From: JALZAA01 sp046724435
GTDB lineage: Bacteria > Actinomycetota > Acidimicrobiia > IMCC26256 > JACDBD01
Reading direction: 5' to 3'
Assembly (NCBI GenBank): GCA_046724435.1
Contig: JBKOWN010000167.1
Span: 1 to 5,722 of the forward strand
DNA length: 5,722 bases
Notes under the pieces: model-generated
What the model was told of the DNA's origin: nothing
What the model saw: only the letters and a program-made list of their open reading frames with translations
Databases searched by the model: none
Translations under genes and position numbers: made by a program
In this document: positions 1 to 5,722 of the stretch, in pieces
Position numbering within the stretch: the first letter of the stretch is position 1
Layout: every line of letters begins with the position of its first letter

Positions 1-1
1 G

Positions 2-700
2 CTCTCGGCCGAAACGCTGGCGAAGATCTTCCAGGGCGACATCAAGACCTGGGACGACGCCGCGATCAAGGCCGTCAACCCCGGCGCGAAGCTGCCGTCC
101 ACGGCGATCACGGTCGTGCACCGCTCCGACAGCTCAGGCACCACGCAGAACTTCACCGGGTTCCTGGCGGCGGCGGCACCGACGGCGTGGACGCTCGGCA
201 CCGGCTCGACGGTCAGCTGGCCGGCTGACCAGCAGGCGGGCCAGGGCAACCCGGGCGTCGGCCAGATCGTGAAGAGCACCGACGGCGCCATCGGCTACGT
301 GGACTTCTCCGACGCCAAGGCGCTGAAGCTGAAGTTCGCGTCGGTGAAGAACAAGGACGGCAAGTTCGTGGCGCCGACCGTCAAGGCGACCACGGCGGCG
401 GTTGAGAAGGCGCAGGTCAACCAGGACCTCACGTTCAACCCGCTGAACGCAGCAGGGAAGGATGCGTACCCGATCGCGTCGCCGACGTGGATTCTCGCGT
501 ACCAGAGCTACTCGGACTCGGCGAAGACGACGGCGATCAAGAACTTCCTGAACTACATCTACGGGAACGGCCAGAAGATCGCCACCCAGGTGGACTACGC
601 GCCGCTGCCGAAGAACCTGCTCGACAAGGCCAAGGCTCAGGTCAAGAAGCTCGGAGGTAGCTCGTCCGGCTCGACCAGCTCGAGCACGGCGAGCACCTAA
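2..700 (+). CDS. pstS: Phosphate ABC transporter substrate-binding protein PstS (5' partial)
   Basis: High-affinity phosphate-binding protein that delivers phosphate to the PstC/PstA channel on the outer face of the membrane. The frame is open from the first bases of the window, so the start, signal peptide and expected lipobox lie upstream; 232 residues are visible. The phosphate-binding motif R-x-D-x-S-G-T is at residues 41-47 of the fragment (RSDSSGT), matching the RADGSGT motif of E. coli PstS. It is followed by the family-typical GTGSTVSWP and GAIGYVDF segments and a C-terminal region with DYAPLP near the end. A GTG at 116 is internal, because the upstream in-frame sequence (LSAETLAKIFQGDIKTW) is typical PstS. 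The protein ends in a Ser/Thr/Gly-rich tail of about 15 residues, absent from E. coli PstS. The gene is first in a pstSCAB order and is followed by a strong hairpin. The identification is secure. Confidence 0.96.
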   Translation, partial: LSAETLAKIFQGDIKTWDDAAIKAVNPGAKLPSTAITVVHRSDSSGTTQNFTGFLAAAAPTAWTLGTGSTVSWPADQQAGQGNPGVGQIVKSTDGAIGYVDFSDAKALKLKFASVKNKDGKFVAPTVKATTAAVEKAQVNQDLTFNPLNAAGKDAYPIASPTWILAYQSYSDSAKTTAIKNFLNYIYGNGQKIATQVDYAPLPKNLLDKAKAQVKKLGGSSSGSTSSSTAST

Positions 701-715
701 CGTCCCGCGCACGCG

Positions 716-755
716 AACCAGAGGGGCGGGCGATTGCCGCCCGCCCCTCTCGGTT
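716..755 (+). terminator. Strong GC-rich intercistronic hairpin between pstS and pstC
   Basis: A perfect 13-bp stem pairs 720-732 with 738-750 around a 5-nt loop (ATTGC). It can be lengthened by four more pairs, 716-719 (AACC) with 752-755 (GGTT), if C751 is bulged. Only a short, broken pyrimidine run (TTTCTCT, 754-760) follows, so it is not a classic U-tract terminator. It begins 15 nt after the pstS stop codon and ends 16 nt before the pstC ATG. The likely role is partial termination or 3'-end stabilisation of a pstS-only transcript, giving more binding protein than membrane components. That role is inferred; the structure itself is read directly. Confidence 0.8.
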
Positions 756-771
756 TCTCTGAAAGCACCCG

Positions 772-1749
772 ATGGCCACTGACGCTCCCGCCCTCCCCGC
801 AGGCCTGACGAAGGGGAAGCGACCGCCGGGGCTCATCGCCGACCGGGGCTTCCGGATCCTCGCGTTGGCCGCGGGGCTGATGGTCCTCGTGATCCTGGCC
901 TTGATCGCGATCTACACGACGCGCGAGGCATGGCCCTGGTTCAGTGCGGAGGGCCTCGGGATCTTCAGCGACAACTGGGATCCAGCCCACAACCACTTCG
1001 GCGCCGGCGGTTTGATCTACGGCACGTTGCTCGTCGCGGGCGTGGCCGTCTTGCTCTCCTTGCCGGTCAGCGTCGGTATTGCGCTGTTCGTCACCGACGT
1101 CGCCCCGCAGCGCGTACGCCGGCCGATCGTGTACACGGTGGACCTCCTCGCGGCGATCCCTTCGGTTGTCTACGGGCTGTGGGCGCTGTTGGTCCTCGCC
1201 GCGCCGCTCGCGACCCTGTTTCAGACCGTGTCGGACGCCACGGCCAGCATCCCGATCCTCAGCACGCTGTTCGCCAACCCGAGCGCGTCCGGGAAGAGCT
1301 TCATGACCGCCGGGATCATCGTCGCCATCATGATCACGCCGATCATCACCTCGATCACTCGCGAGGTGTTCGCGACGGTCCCGGCGTCGCAGAAGGAGGC
1401 CGCGCTCGCACTCGGCGCAACGCGCTGGGAGATGATCCGCGGCGCAGTGTTTCCGCACAGCCGAAGCGGCATGGTCGCCGGCACCATGATCGGGCTCGGC
1501 CGGGCGATGGGTGAGACGATCGCCATCGCTCTCGTCGTCGGCTCGTCGCCCCGGATCACGGCGAACATCTTCGGGTCCGGCGACACGCTCGCGAGCATCA
1601 TCGCCAACCAGTTCGGCGAGGCAAGCGGCACCCAACGCGCCGCACTCATCGGATGCGGCGTGGTGCTCTTCGCGATCACGATCCTGATCAGCGCCACGGC
1701 GCGCGCGGTCGTTGCCCGGGCCGACCGGCAGTCGGCAGGCTCCGCGTGA
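772..1749 (+). CDS. pstC: Phosphate ABC transporter permease PstC
   Basis: One of the two membrane subunits that form the phosphate channel with PstA. The 325-residue protein has about six hydrophobic segments, near residues 28-49, 79-108, 118-145, 178-195, 233-257 and 288-313, preceded by a cytoplasmic N-terminus with basic residues. The EAA loop that contacts the ATPase is at about 209-248: EAALALGATRWEMIRGAVFP, then G-x-x-x-G-x-x-x-GLGRAMGET, the characteristic PstC/PstA ending. Length fits the family. The ATG at 772 is chosen because it precedes the basic N-terminus and has a weak GAAAG (761-765) 6 nt upstream; no strong Shine-Dalgarno is seen. The hairpin just upstream could limit its expression relative to pstS. 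The stop codon overlaps the likely pstA start. PstC rather than PstA is assigned from gene order and the RAMGET sequence. Confidence 0.96.
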   Translation: MATDAPALPAGLTKGKRPPGLIADRGFRILALAAGLMVLVILALIAIYTTREAWPWFSAEGLGIFSDNWDPAHNHFGAGGLIYGTLLVAGVAVLLSLPVSVGIALFVTDVAPQRVRRPIVYTVDLLAAIPSVVYGLWALLVLAAPLATLFQTVSDATASIPILSTLFANPSASGKSFMTAGIIVAIMITPIITSITREVFATVPASQKEAALALGATRWEMIRGAVFPHSRSGMVAGTMIGLGRAMGETIAIALVVGSSPRITANIFGSGDTLASIIANQFGEASGTQRAALIGCGVVLFAITILISATARAVVARADRQSAGSA

Positions 1750-2648
1750 GCTCGTCGTCGATGCCCCTCACGCACTCGACCCGAAAGGGGCGGCGCGAGC
1801 TCAAGAATGCCGTCGCGACCGCGCTGATCGTGGGTTCGTTCGTGGTGGCGCTGATTCCGCTGACGTTCATCGTCTTCTACGTCATCCGGGCCGGCGCGAC
1901 CGTCTTCAACTACAGCTTCCTGACCGAGGACCTGCCGTTCAGCAACCGGTTCGAGGGCGGAGGGATCTATCCCGCCATCGTCGGCACCCTCGTGATCACC
2001 GCGACCGCGACGGCGATGGCCGTACCGCTGGGGGTTCTCGGAGGGATCTACCTGAACGAGTACGGCGGGCACGGGATCTTCGCCCGCGTCGTCCGCTTCC
2101 TCGCGGACGTGATGACAGGCGTGCCGTCGATCGTGATGGGCCTGTTCATCTACACCATCTGGGTCCTGCCGCGGAAGGAGTCCGGGCTCAGTGGGTTCGC
2201 CGGCGCGCTCGCACTGGGTTGCCTGATGCTCCCGATCGTGATCCGGACCACGGAGGAGATCCTGAAGCTCGTTCCCGACGAGCTGCGGGAGGGGAGCTAT
2301 GCGCTCGGGACCCGCAAGGCGCAGACGATCCGCCGGGTCGTGTTCCCGAGCGCCGCTCCGGGGATCATCAGTGGCGCGCTCCTCGGCGTTGCCCGCGTGG
2401 CAGGGGAAACCGCTCCCTTGCTCTTCACGATCGGCATCGTGTCGTCAGCGAACTGGAACGTCTTCGACGGGCCCAACACCGCGCTGCCGCAGCAGATCTA
2501 CATCAACGCCAGCGTGTTCGGCGGCTTCGACGCGGCCCAGAACCGGGCGTGGGGCGGGGCCCTGGCACTCATCCTGATTGTCTTCCTGTTCACTCTGGTC
2601 GCGCGCGTCATCACGACCATCTACACCCGCCGTTCGGCGGCGGTCTGA
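1746..2648 (+). CDS. pstA: Phosphate ABC transporter permease PstA
   Basis: Second membrane subunit of the phosphate channel. From the GTG at 1746 it is 300 residues long, with hydrophobic segments near 22-47, 74-105, 116-142, 148-167, 203-226 and 270-293. The family segment DVMTGVPSIVMGLF is at 121-134. The EAA loop is at about 182-223 (EGSYALGTRKAQTIRRVVFP, then GALLGVARVAGETAPL), and ARxxGETAPL is typical of PstA. The GTG start forms a GTGA overlap with the pstC stop, implying translational coupling. An in-frame ATG at 1761 would give 295 residues and cannot be excluded, since neither start has a clear Shine-Dalgarno (only a weak GCAGG lies ahead of the GTG). The frame is also open upstream inside pstC, but that stretch does not look like coding sequence in this frame. 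Confidence 0.95.
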   Translation: MSSSSMPLTHSTRKGRRELKNAVATALIVGSFVVALIPLTFIVFYVIRAGATVFNYSFLTEDLPFSNRFEGGGIYPAIVGTLVITATATAMAVPLGVLGGIYLNEYGGHGIFARVVRFLADVMTGVPSIVMGLFIYTIWVLPRKESGLSGFAGALALGCLMLPIVIRTTEEILKLVPDELREGSYALGTRKAQTIRRVVFPSAAPGIISGALLGVARVAGETAPLLFTIGIVSSANWNVFDGPNTALPQQIYINASVFGGFDAAQNRAWGGALALILIVFLFTLVARVITTIYTRRSAAV

Positions 2649-2653
2649 CCCTT

Positions 2654-2657
2654 GGAG
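2654..2657 (+). promoter_or_regulatory. Ribosome binding site of pstB
   Basis: GGAG lies 6 nt before the ATG at 2664, within the 15-nt gap after the pstA stop. It supports that ATG over the in-frame TTG at 2652, which would overlap this site, and over the in-frame ATG at 2703, which has no comparable site upstream. Confidence 0.7.
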
Positions 2658-2663
2658 CCGGAA

Positions 2664-3566
2664 ATGACCGACACCGCGACCGCCGCCACTACATTCGGCC
2701 CGATGACCACGACTCGCGACGAGTCCGAGGCCCCGGACGAGGCACCTCCCCGTGAGCCGGCGCCCGAGGAGGAGCCCGAGCGGGCACGGGAGATCGTGTT
2801 CCAGCTCTCGGACGTCGAGGTGAGTTACAGCGGCGTCACCGCGGTGCAGGACGTCAACATCGACATCGCCGCCAACGAGATCACCGCGTTCATCGGGCCG
2901 TCGGGATGTGGCAAGACGACCGTGCTTCGCTCGTTGAACCGCATGCACGACATCACACCCGGCGCCGAGGTGCGCGGGAAGGTCACCTATCACGGTGAGG
3001 ACCTGTACGCCTCTAAGGTCGACCCCGCCGAGGTGCGGCGTCGGATCGGCATGGTGTTCCAGAAGCCGAACCCGTTCCCGAAATCCGTCTACGACAACGT
3101 TGCGTACGGTCCGCGCATCAACGGCACCAAACGGGGCGAGATCGCGGGAATGGTAGAGAAGGCGTTGAGCCAGGCCGCGCTCTGGGACGAGATCGACGGG
3201 AAGCTGCGCCGGAGCGCGCTGGCGCTCTCCGGTGGTCAGCAGCAGCGCCTGTGCATCGCTCGTTGCCTCGCGGTTCAGCCTGACGTGATCCTCATGGACG
3301 AGCCCTGTTCTGCGCTCGACCCGATCGCCACAGCGCGTATCGAGGACCTGATGGACGAGCTCAAGAAGGAATACACGATCGTCATCGTCACCCACAACAT
3401 GCAGCAGGCGGCGCGCGTCTCGGATCGCACCGCGTTCTTCACCGCCGAGGTCGACGACGCCGGTCACCGCCGAGGGCGGCTGATCGAGTACGACGTGACA
3501 GAGACGATCTTCACGCATCCGTCCGACCCGCGCACGGAGGGGTACATCACCGGGAGGTTCGGCTGA
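2664..3566 (+). CDS. pstB: Phosphate ABC transporter ATP-binding protein PstB
   Basis: Cytoplasmic ATPase that drives phosphate import through PstC/PstA. All ABC motifs are present: Walker A GPSGCGKT (78-85), Q-loop Q133 in VFQKPNPFPKSVYDNVAYGPR, signature LSGGQ (188-192), Walker B VILMDE (208-213), D-loop SALD (216-219) and switch His H244. The KPNPFP run after the Q-loop and the C-terminal ending YITGRFG are PstB hallmarks. At 300 residues it is roughly 40 longer than E. coli PstB (257). The extra length is an N-terminal acidic and proline-rich stretch (about 18-42) ahead of the first beta strand at IVFQLSDVEVSY. The ATG at 2664 is chosen for its Shine-Dalgarno; a start at 2703 would shorten the extension by 13 residues. 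The gene ends 2 nt before the kinase start, tying transporter and sensor into one transcript. Confidence 0.97.
   Translation: MTDTATAATTFGPMTTTRDESEAPDEAPPREPAPEEEPERAREIVFQLSDVEVSYSGVTAVQDVNIDIAANEITAFIGPSGCGKTTVLRSLNRMHDITPGAEVRGKVTYHGEDLYASKVDPAEVRRRIGMVFQKPNPFPKSVYDNVAYGPRINGTKRGEIAGMVEKALSQAALWDEIDGKLRRSALALSGGQQQRLCIARCLAVQPDVILMDEPCSALDPIATARIEDLMDELKKEYTIVIVTHNMQQAARVSDRTAFFTAEVDDAGHRRGRLIEYDVTETIFTHPSDPRTEGYITGRFG
3552..3557 (+). promoter_or_regulatory. Probable ribosome binding site of the kinase gene, inside pstB
   Basis: GGGAGG lies within the last codons of pstB, 11 nt before the GTG at 3569. The spacing is longer than ideal. It still supports GTG 3569 over the next in-frame GTG at 3581, which is farther away and would remove part of the membrane segment. 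Confidence 0.5.
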
Positions 3567-3568
3567 TC

Positions 3569-4741
3569 GTGGCGATCGCCGTGACGGTCGTGATCGTCAC
3601 GCTCGTCGCGGCACTGGGCTATCTCGTCTTCACAATCCGGTCGCTGCGAAGCGAATTGCGGCGGGCGACGGGAGAGGTGGACGAGCCGCTAGAGCGCAGC
3701 GGATCGCGCGGCGACATCGAGCGTGAACGTGAGTCGCTGGCCGGGGCGGTCGCGGCGTTCGAGGACGGCGTCGTCGTCGTGGACGCCAGGGGCAACGACG
3801 TGATGCGCAACACAGCCGGCGAGCGCTTCCGTGGCGCCCGCCATGCGGATGCCCTCGTCGAGGACGCGTTGCGCACGCTGCTCGCCCCGGCGCTGCGCGG
3901 CGAGCGGGCGCAGCGCGAGCTCCAGCTGTTCGGACCACCTCGCGAGGTGCTCCAGGTGCGGACGGCACCCTTGTGGCGGCGCAACCGGGTGATCGGGGCG
4001 GTCGCGTTCGTGCGCGACGTCTCCGAGCTGCGACGGATCGAGAGCGTCCGGCGAGACTTCGTCGCCAACGTGAGTCACGAGCTCAAGACGCCAATCGGCG
4101 CGCTGTCACTGCTCGCAGAGACGATGGCGGTCGGCGAGGACTCGCCGGTCAACAACCAGCTCGCCGACCGCGTGCAGCGCGAAGCCAACCGGCTCGGGCG
4201 CATCGTCGACGACCTGCTCGACCTCAGCCTCATCGAGGCCCAGGAGCGCCCGATCCGCGAGCCCGTGCCCGTGCACGTCGTCCTGCACGAGGCTGCCGAG
4301 CGGGTGCGGGGCGCCGCCGACACCGTGGGGATCCCGCTCAGCGTGGCGCCGGTGGCGACCGACCTGGTCGTGGCGGGCGACCGCTCGCAGCTGGTGAGCG
4401 CGGTCACGAACCTGCTCGACAACGCGGTCAAGTACTCGGAGCCGGGCGAGCCGGTGGAGGTCGAGGCCACCGTGGCGGGCGGCAGCATCTGCATCTCGGT
4501 GCGCGACCACGGCATCGGGATCCCCTCCCGCGACCTCGAGCGGATCTTCGAGCGTTTCTACCGGGTCGACCGCGCCCGAAGCCGCGCCACGGGAGGCACG
4601 GGCCTCGGCCTCTCGATCGTGCGGCACGTCGCGCAGGCACACGGCGGCGACGTGACGGTCGTGTCGACCGAGGGCGAGGGTTCCACATTCCTGCTGCGGG
4701 TGCCTCTACCGTCGTCCAAGAAGCTCTCGGAGGCGTCCTGA
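3569..4741 (+). CDS. senX3: Phosphate-responsive sensor histidine kinase, SenX3/PhoR type
   Basis: Sensor kinase of the phosphate-limitation two-component system, expected to phosphorylate the regulator encoded next to it. In 390 residues it shows one N-terminal membrane segment (about 3-23), an Arg/Glu-rich linker (about 24-56), a PAS-like domain (about 57-155) and a HisKA dimerisation domain with the H-box FVANVSHELKTPIGALSLLAE (phospho-acceptor H170). The HATPase domain follows, with N-box NLLDNAVKYS (281-290), G1 DHGIGIP (313-319), F-box FERFYRVDRARSRATGG and G2 GGTGLGLSIV (342-351). The HELKTPxGAxxLLAE and RARSRATGGxGLGL segments resemble mycobacterial SenX3. There is no room for an extracellular sensing domain, so the signal probably comes from the Pst complex, a PhoU protein or the PAS domain. 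The stop overlaps the next start as TGATG. PhoR is the alternative name; the function is the same. Confidence 0.93.
   Translation: MAIAVTVVIVTLVAALGYLVFTIRSLRSELRRATGEVDEPLERSGSRGDIERERESLAGAVAAFEDGVVVVDARGNDVMRNTAGERFRGARHADALVEDALRTLLAPALRGERAQRELQLFGPPREVLQVRTAPLWRRNRVIGAVAFVRDVSELRRIESVRRDFVANVSHELKTPIGALSLLAETMAVGEDSPVNNQLADRVQREANRLGRIVDDLLDLSLIEAQERPIREPVPVHVVLHEAAERVRGAADTVGIPLSVAPVATDLVVAGDRSQLVSAVTNLLDNAVKYSEPGEPVEVEATVAGGSICISVRDHGIGIPSRDLERIFERFYRVDRARSRATGGTGLGLSIVRHVAQAHGGDVTVVSTEGEGSTFLLRVPLPSSKKLSEAS
4729..4733 (+). promoter_or_regulatory. Ribosome binding site of regX3
   Basis: A perfect GGAGG sits 7 nt before the ATG at 4741, inside the end of the kinase gene. It fixes the regulator start at the TGATG overlap. 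Confidence 0.8.
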
Positions 4742-5463
4742 TGGGCGAGACCGCCCCCCTCATTCTCGTGGTCGACGACGAGGAGTCGTACCGCGACGCG
4801 CTCACCGTGGCGCTCGAACGCGAGGGCTTCCGGGTCGAGGTGGCCGCTGACGGTCAGGAGGCGATCGACCAGTTCGACGCCACGAGCCCGTCGCTGATCC
4901 TGCTGGATGTGATGTTGCCCCGCATCTCGGGCGTCGACGTGTGCCGCGACCTGCGGTCCCGATCGCGCGTCCCGATCATCATGGTCACAGCTCGCAGCAA
5001 CGAGATCGACGCCGTCGTCGGCCTCGAGGTCGGTGCCGACGACTACGTGTCGAAGCCGTTCCGGCTCCGCGAGCTCATCGCACGGGTACGCGCCGCGTTG
5101 CGCCGCAGCCCGGACGAGGAGCCGACCAGCATCACCAACCACGAGGTGCTCGAGATCGGCGACGTGCGCCTCGACGCCGGCAGGCACGAGGTGTTCGTGC
5201 GGGGCGACCCGGTGCCGCTGCCGCTGAAGGAGTTCGAGTTGCTCGAGCTGCTGCTCGCCAACGCCGGGCGGGTCCTGACCCGCGACGTCCTGATCGACCG
5301 GATCTGGGGACCGAACTACTTCGGCGACACCAAGACGCTCGACGTGCACGTCAAGCGACTCCGGGCCAAGGTCGAGGAGGACCCGTCGAACCCGACCCGG
5401 GTCGTCACCATCCGCGGCGTGGGCTACCGCTACGAGAAGCCCACCCGCGCGGCCACGGGCTGA
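4741..5463 (+). CDS. regX3: Response regulator RegX3/PhoB-type, OmpR family
   Basis: DNA-binding response regulator, expected to activate pst and other phosphate-starvation genes when phosphorylated by the adjacent kinase. The 240-residue protein has a receiver domain (about 7-121) with acidic pocket D12/D13, phospho-acceptor D56 (LILLDVMLP), T83 (IIMVTAR) and K105 (YVSKPF). A winged-helix OmpR/PhoB domain follows (about 137-233), with LPLKEFELLELLLANAGRVL, the recognition-helix region TKTLDVHVKRLRAK, and the wing RGVGYRY. The DTKTLDVHVKRLR, EIDAVVGLEVGADDYV and LPLKEFELLE segments resemble mycobacterial RegX3. The ATG is fixed by a perfect Shine-Dalgarno and by overlap with the kinase stop. 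The frame is open far upstream, but the upstream part is an out-of-frame reading of the kinase gene. The protein acts in the cytoplasm; its target boxes would be expected upstream of pstS, outside the window. Confidence 0.95.
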   Translation: MGETAPLILVVDDEESYRDALTVALEREGFRVEVAADGQEAIDQFDATSPSLILLDVMLPRISGVDVCRDLRSRSRVPIIMVTARSNEIDAVVGLEVGADDYVSKPFRLRELIARVRAALRRSPDEEPTSITNHEVLEIGDVRLDAGRHEVFVRGDPVPLPLKEFELLELLLANAGRVLTRDVLIDRIWGPNYFGDTKTLDVHVKRLRAKVEEDPSNPTRVVTIRGVGYRYEKPTRAATG

Positions 5464-5590
5464 CTGTCTCCACCACCGCCCCCGGCACCGGCAGGTCGGC
5501 CTCGGCGTCCCACCCACCGCGTGCCCGGCGGCTCGCTTCGCTCGCCGCCGACACGCCTCGGCTCGACCCACCGGCACCGGTGCCTGCGCG
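5464..5590. other. Palindrome-rich convergent intergenic region
   Basis: No plausible gene is seen here. The 127-bp stretch is extremely GC-rich and holds several inverted repeats between the end of regX3 and the end of a probable - strand gene. It also repeats related words, such as GCCTCGGC followed shortly by CCCACC near 5495-5515 and again near 5555-5572. A role in bidirectional termination is plausible from position but not shown. Confidence 0.6.
5526..5550. repeat. Inverted repeat (7-bp stem) in the regX3 downstream region
   Basis: CGGCGGC (5526-5532) pairs with GCCGCCG (5544-5550) around an 11-nt loop containing CGCTTCGCT. It begins 63 nt after the regX3 stop and has no T-tract. It resembles the short GC-rich palindromes scattered between genes in many high-GC genomes, and could be a REP-like element or a terminator hairpin. 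Confidence 0.6.
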
Positions 5591-5598
5591 CTACGCGC
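5573..5598. repeat. Tandem palindromes at the end of the convergent gene
   Basis: Two palindromes stand side by side. GGCACCGGTGCC (5573-5584) is a perfect 12-bp palindrome. GCGCG (5586-5590) and CGCGC (5594-5598) form a 5-bp stem around CTA, which is the TAG stop codon of the - strand reading frame. Neither is followed by a T-run on either strand. Termination of the - strand gene is possible but not demonstrated. Confidence 0.5.
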
Positions 5599-5722
5599 GC
5601 GCGACTGCCTCCACTATCGGGCGCCAAGAGGCGAGGTCGGGGACGTCTCGGTCGGGCACCTTGGCGTCGTCGTCGGCGCGGCGCATGGTGAGGACGTCGG
5701 CGAGCCATGCGGTTGCTTCCAG
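5591..5722 (-). CDS. C-terminal fragment of an unidentified protein (5' partial, convergent)
   Basis: On the - strand a frame open from the window edge ends at a TAG (5591-5593) after 43 residues: it begins LEATAWLADVLTMRRADDDA, continues through KVPDRDVPDLASW and ends RPIVEAVARA. I do not recognise the family. The composition is balanced, with mixed hydrophobic and charged residues likely to form helices, and most third codon positions are G or C. The other frames here read as Arg-, Ser- or Pro/Thr-rich strings typical of non-coding frames in GC-rich DNA. The start lies outside the window. If real, the gene converges on the phosphate operon and belongs to a different transcription unit. Confidence is moderate because only 43 residues are visible. 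Confidence 0.5.
   Translation of the reverse strand: MEATAWLADVLTMRRADDDAKVPDRDVPDLASWRPIVEAVARA

Noticed and set aside
701..771. PhoB/RegX3 binding box or separate promoter in the pstS-pstC gap
   Set aside because: Most of the 71-bp gap is the hairpin. I could not see a convincing pair of direct repeats or promoter hexamers.
697..1635. Long - strand open frame opposite pstC
   Set aside because: Its translation is Arg/Asp/Gly-rich with no recognisable domain and lies opposite a clear permease gene. High GC removes stop codons from antisense frames.
2652..2663. TTG start for pstB four codons upstream
   Set aside because: It would place the GGAG ribosome site inside the coding region and leave no ribosome site of its own.
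1712..2755. Long + strand open frame overlapping pstA
   Set aside because: It reads as Arg/Asp/Gly-rich low-information sequence in the wrong frame, while the pstA frame shows membrane segments and the EAA loop.
2445..3518. Long - strand open frame opposite pstA and pstB
   Set aside because: It is antisense to PstB, whose ABC motifs are all intact. The antisense translation has no coherent domain.
3973..4740. Possible N-terminal extension of the response regulator into the kinase gene
   Set aside because: The frame stays open but translates to Arg/Ala/Gly-rich sequence. The real start is set by GGAGG and the ATG at 4741, directly before a canonical receiver domain.
4558..5577. Long - strand open frame opposite the kinase and regulator genes
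   Set aside because: It is a shadow of two clear genes. Its translation is rich in Arg, Asp, Val and His, as expected from antisense reading.
5430..5708. - strand open frame starting at an ATG near the window end
   Set aside because: Its translation is mostly Arg, Pro and Gly, with no plausible fold. A neighbouring - strand frame ending at 5591 has far more protein-like composition.
1..5722. CRISPR array, mobile element, tRNA or rRNA
   Set aside because: No regularly spaced repeats, transposase-like frames, or tRNA/rRNA-like sequence were seen on either strand.

Overview
This window is a high-GC stretch from an actinobacterium. It carries one compact phosphate-starvation locus on the + strand, read as pstS (5' end cut off by the window), pstC, pstA, pstB, a SenX3/PhoR-type histidine kinase and a RegX3/PhoB-type response regulator. 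The kinase and regulator resemble the mycobacterial SenX3-RegX3 pair most closely, as recalled from memory and not aligned. Together with the GC-rich third codon positions and GTG starts, this points to Actinomycetota. A deep-branching lineage such as Acidimicrobiia or Thermoleophilia is a guess; the window has no rRNA or other marker to settle it.

Layout: 2-700 is the C-terminal two thirds of PstS. A very strong GC-rich hairpin (716-755) lies between pstS and pstC. From 772 to 5463 the genes are packed with almost no spacers. pstC and pstA overlap by GTGA, 15 nt separate pstA and pstB, 2 nt separate pstB and senX3, and senX3 and regX3 overlap by TGATG. This suggests one polycistronic unit with translational coupling. 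After regX3, about 130 bp of non-coding DNA rich in GC palindromes (5464-5590) is followed by what looks like the C-terminal end of an unidentified convergent gene on the - strand (5591-5722).

How the genes work together: PstS captures extracellular phosphate and hands it to the PstC/PstA channel, which is powered by PstB. In known systems the Pst complex also reports phosphate status to the SenX3/PhoR kinase, usually through PhoU. The kinase phosphorylates RegX3/PhoB, which activates pst transcription. Having transporter, sensor and regulator in one operon would make a self-contained feedback circuit. No phoU is present in the window. I see no CRISPR array, mobile element, RNA gene or clearly novel system. 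The points of interest are the intercistronic hairpin, the operon architecture, the PstB N-terminal extension, the PstS tail and the palindromic convergent intergenic region.
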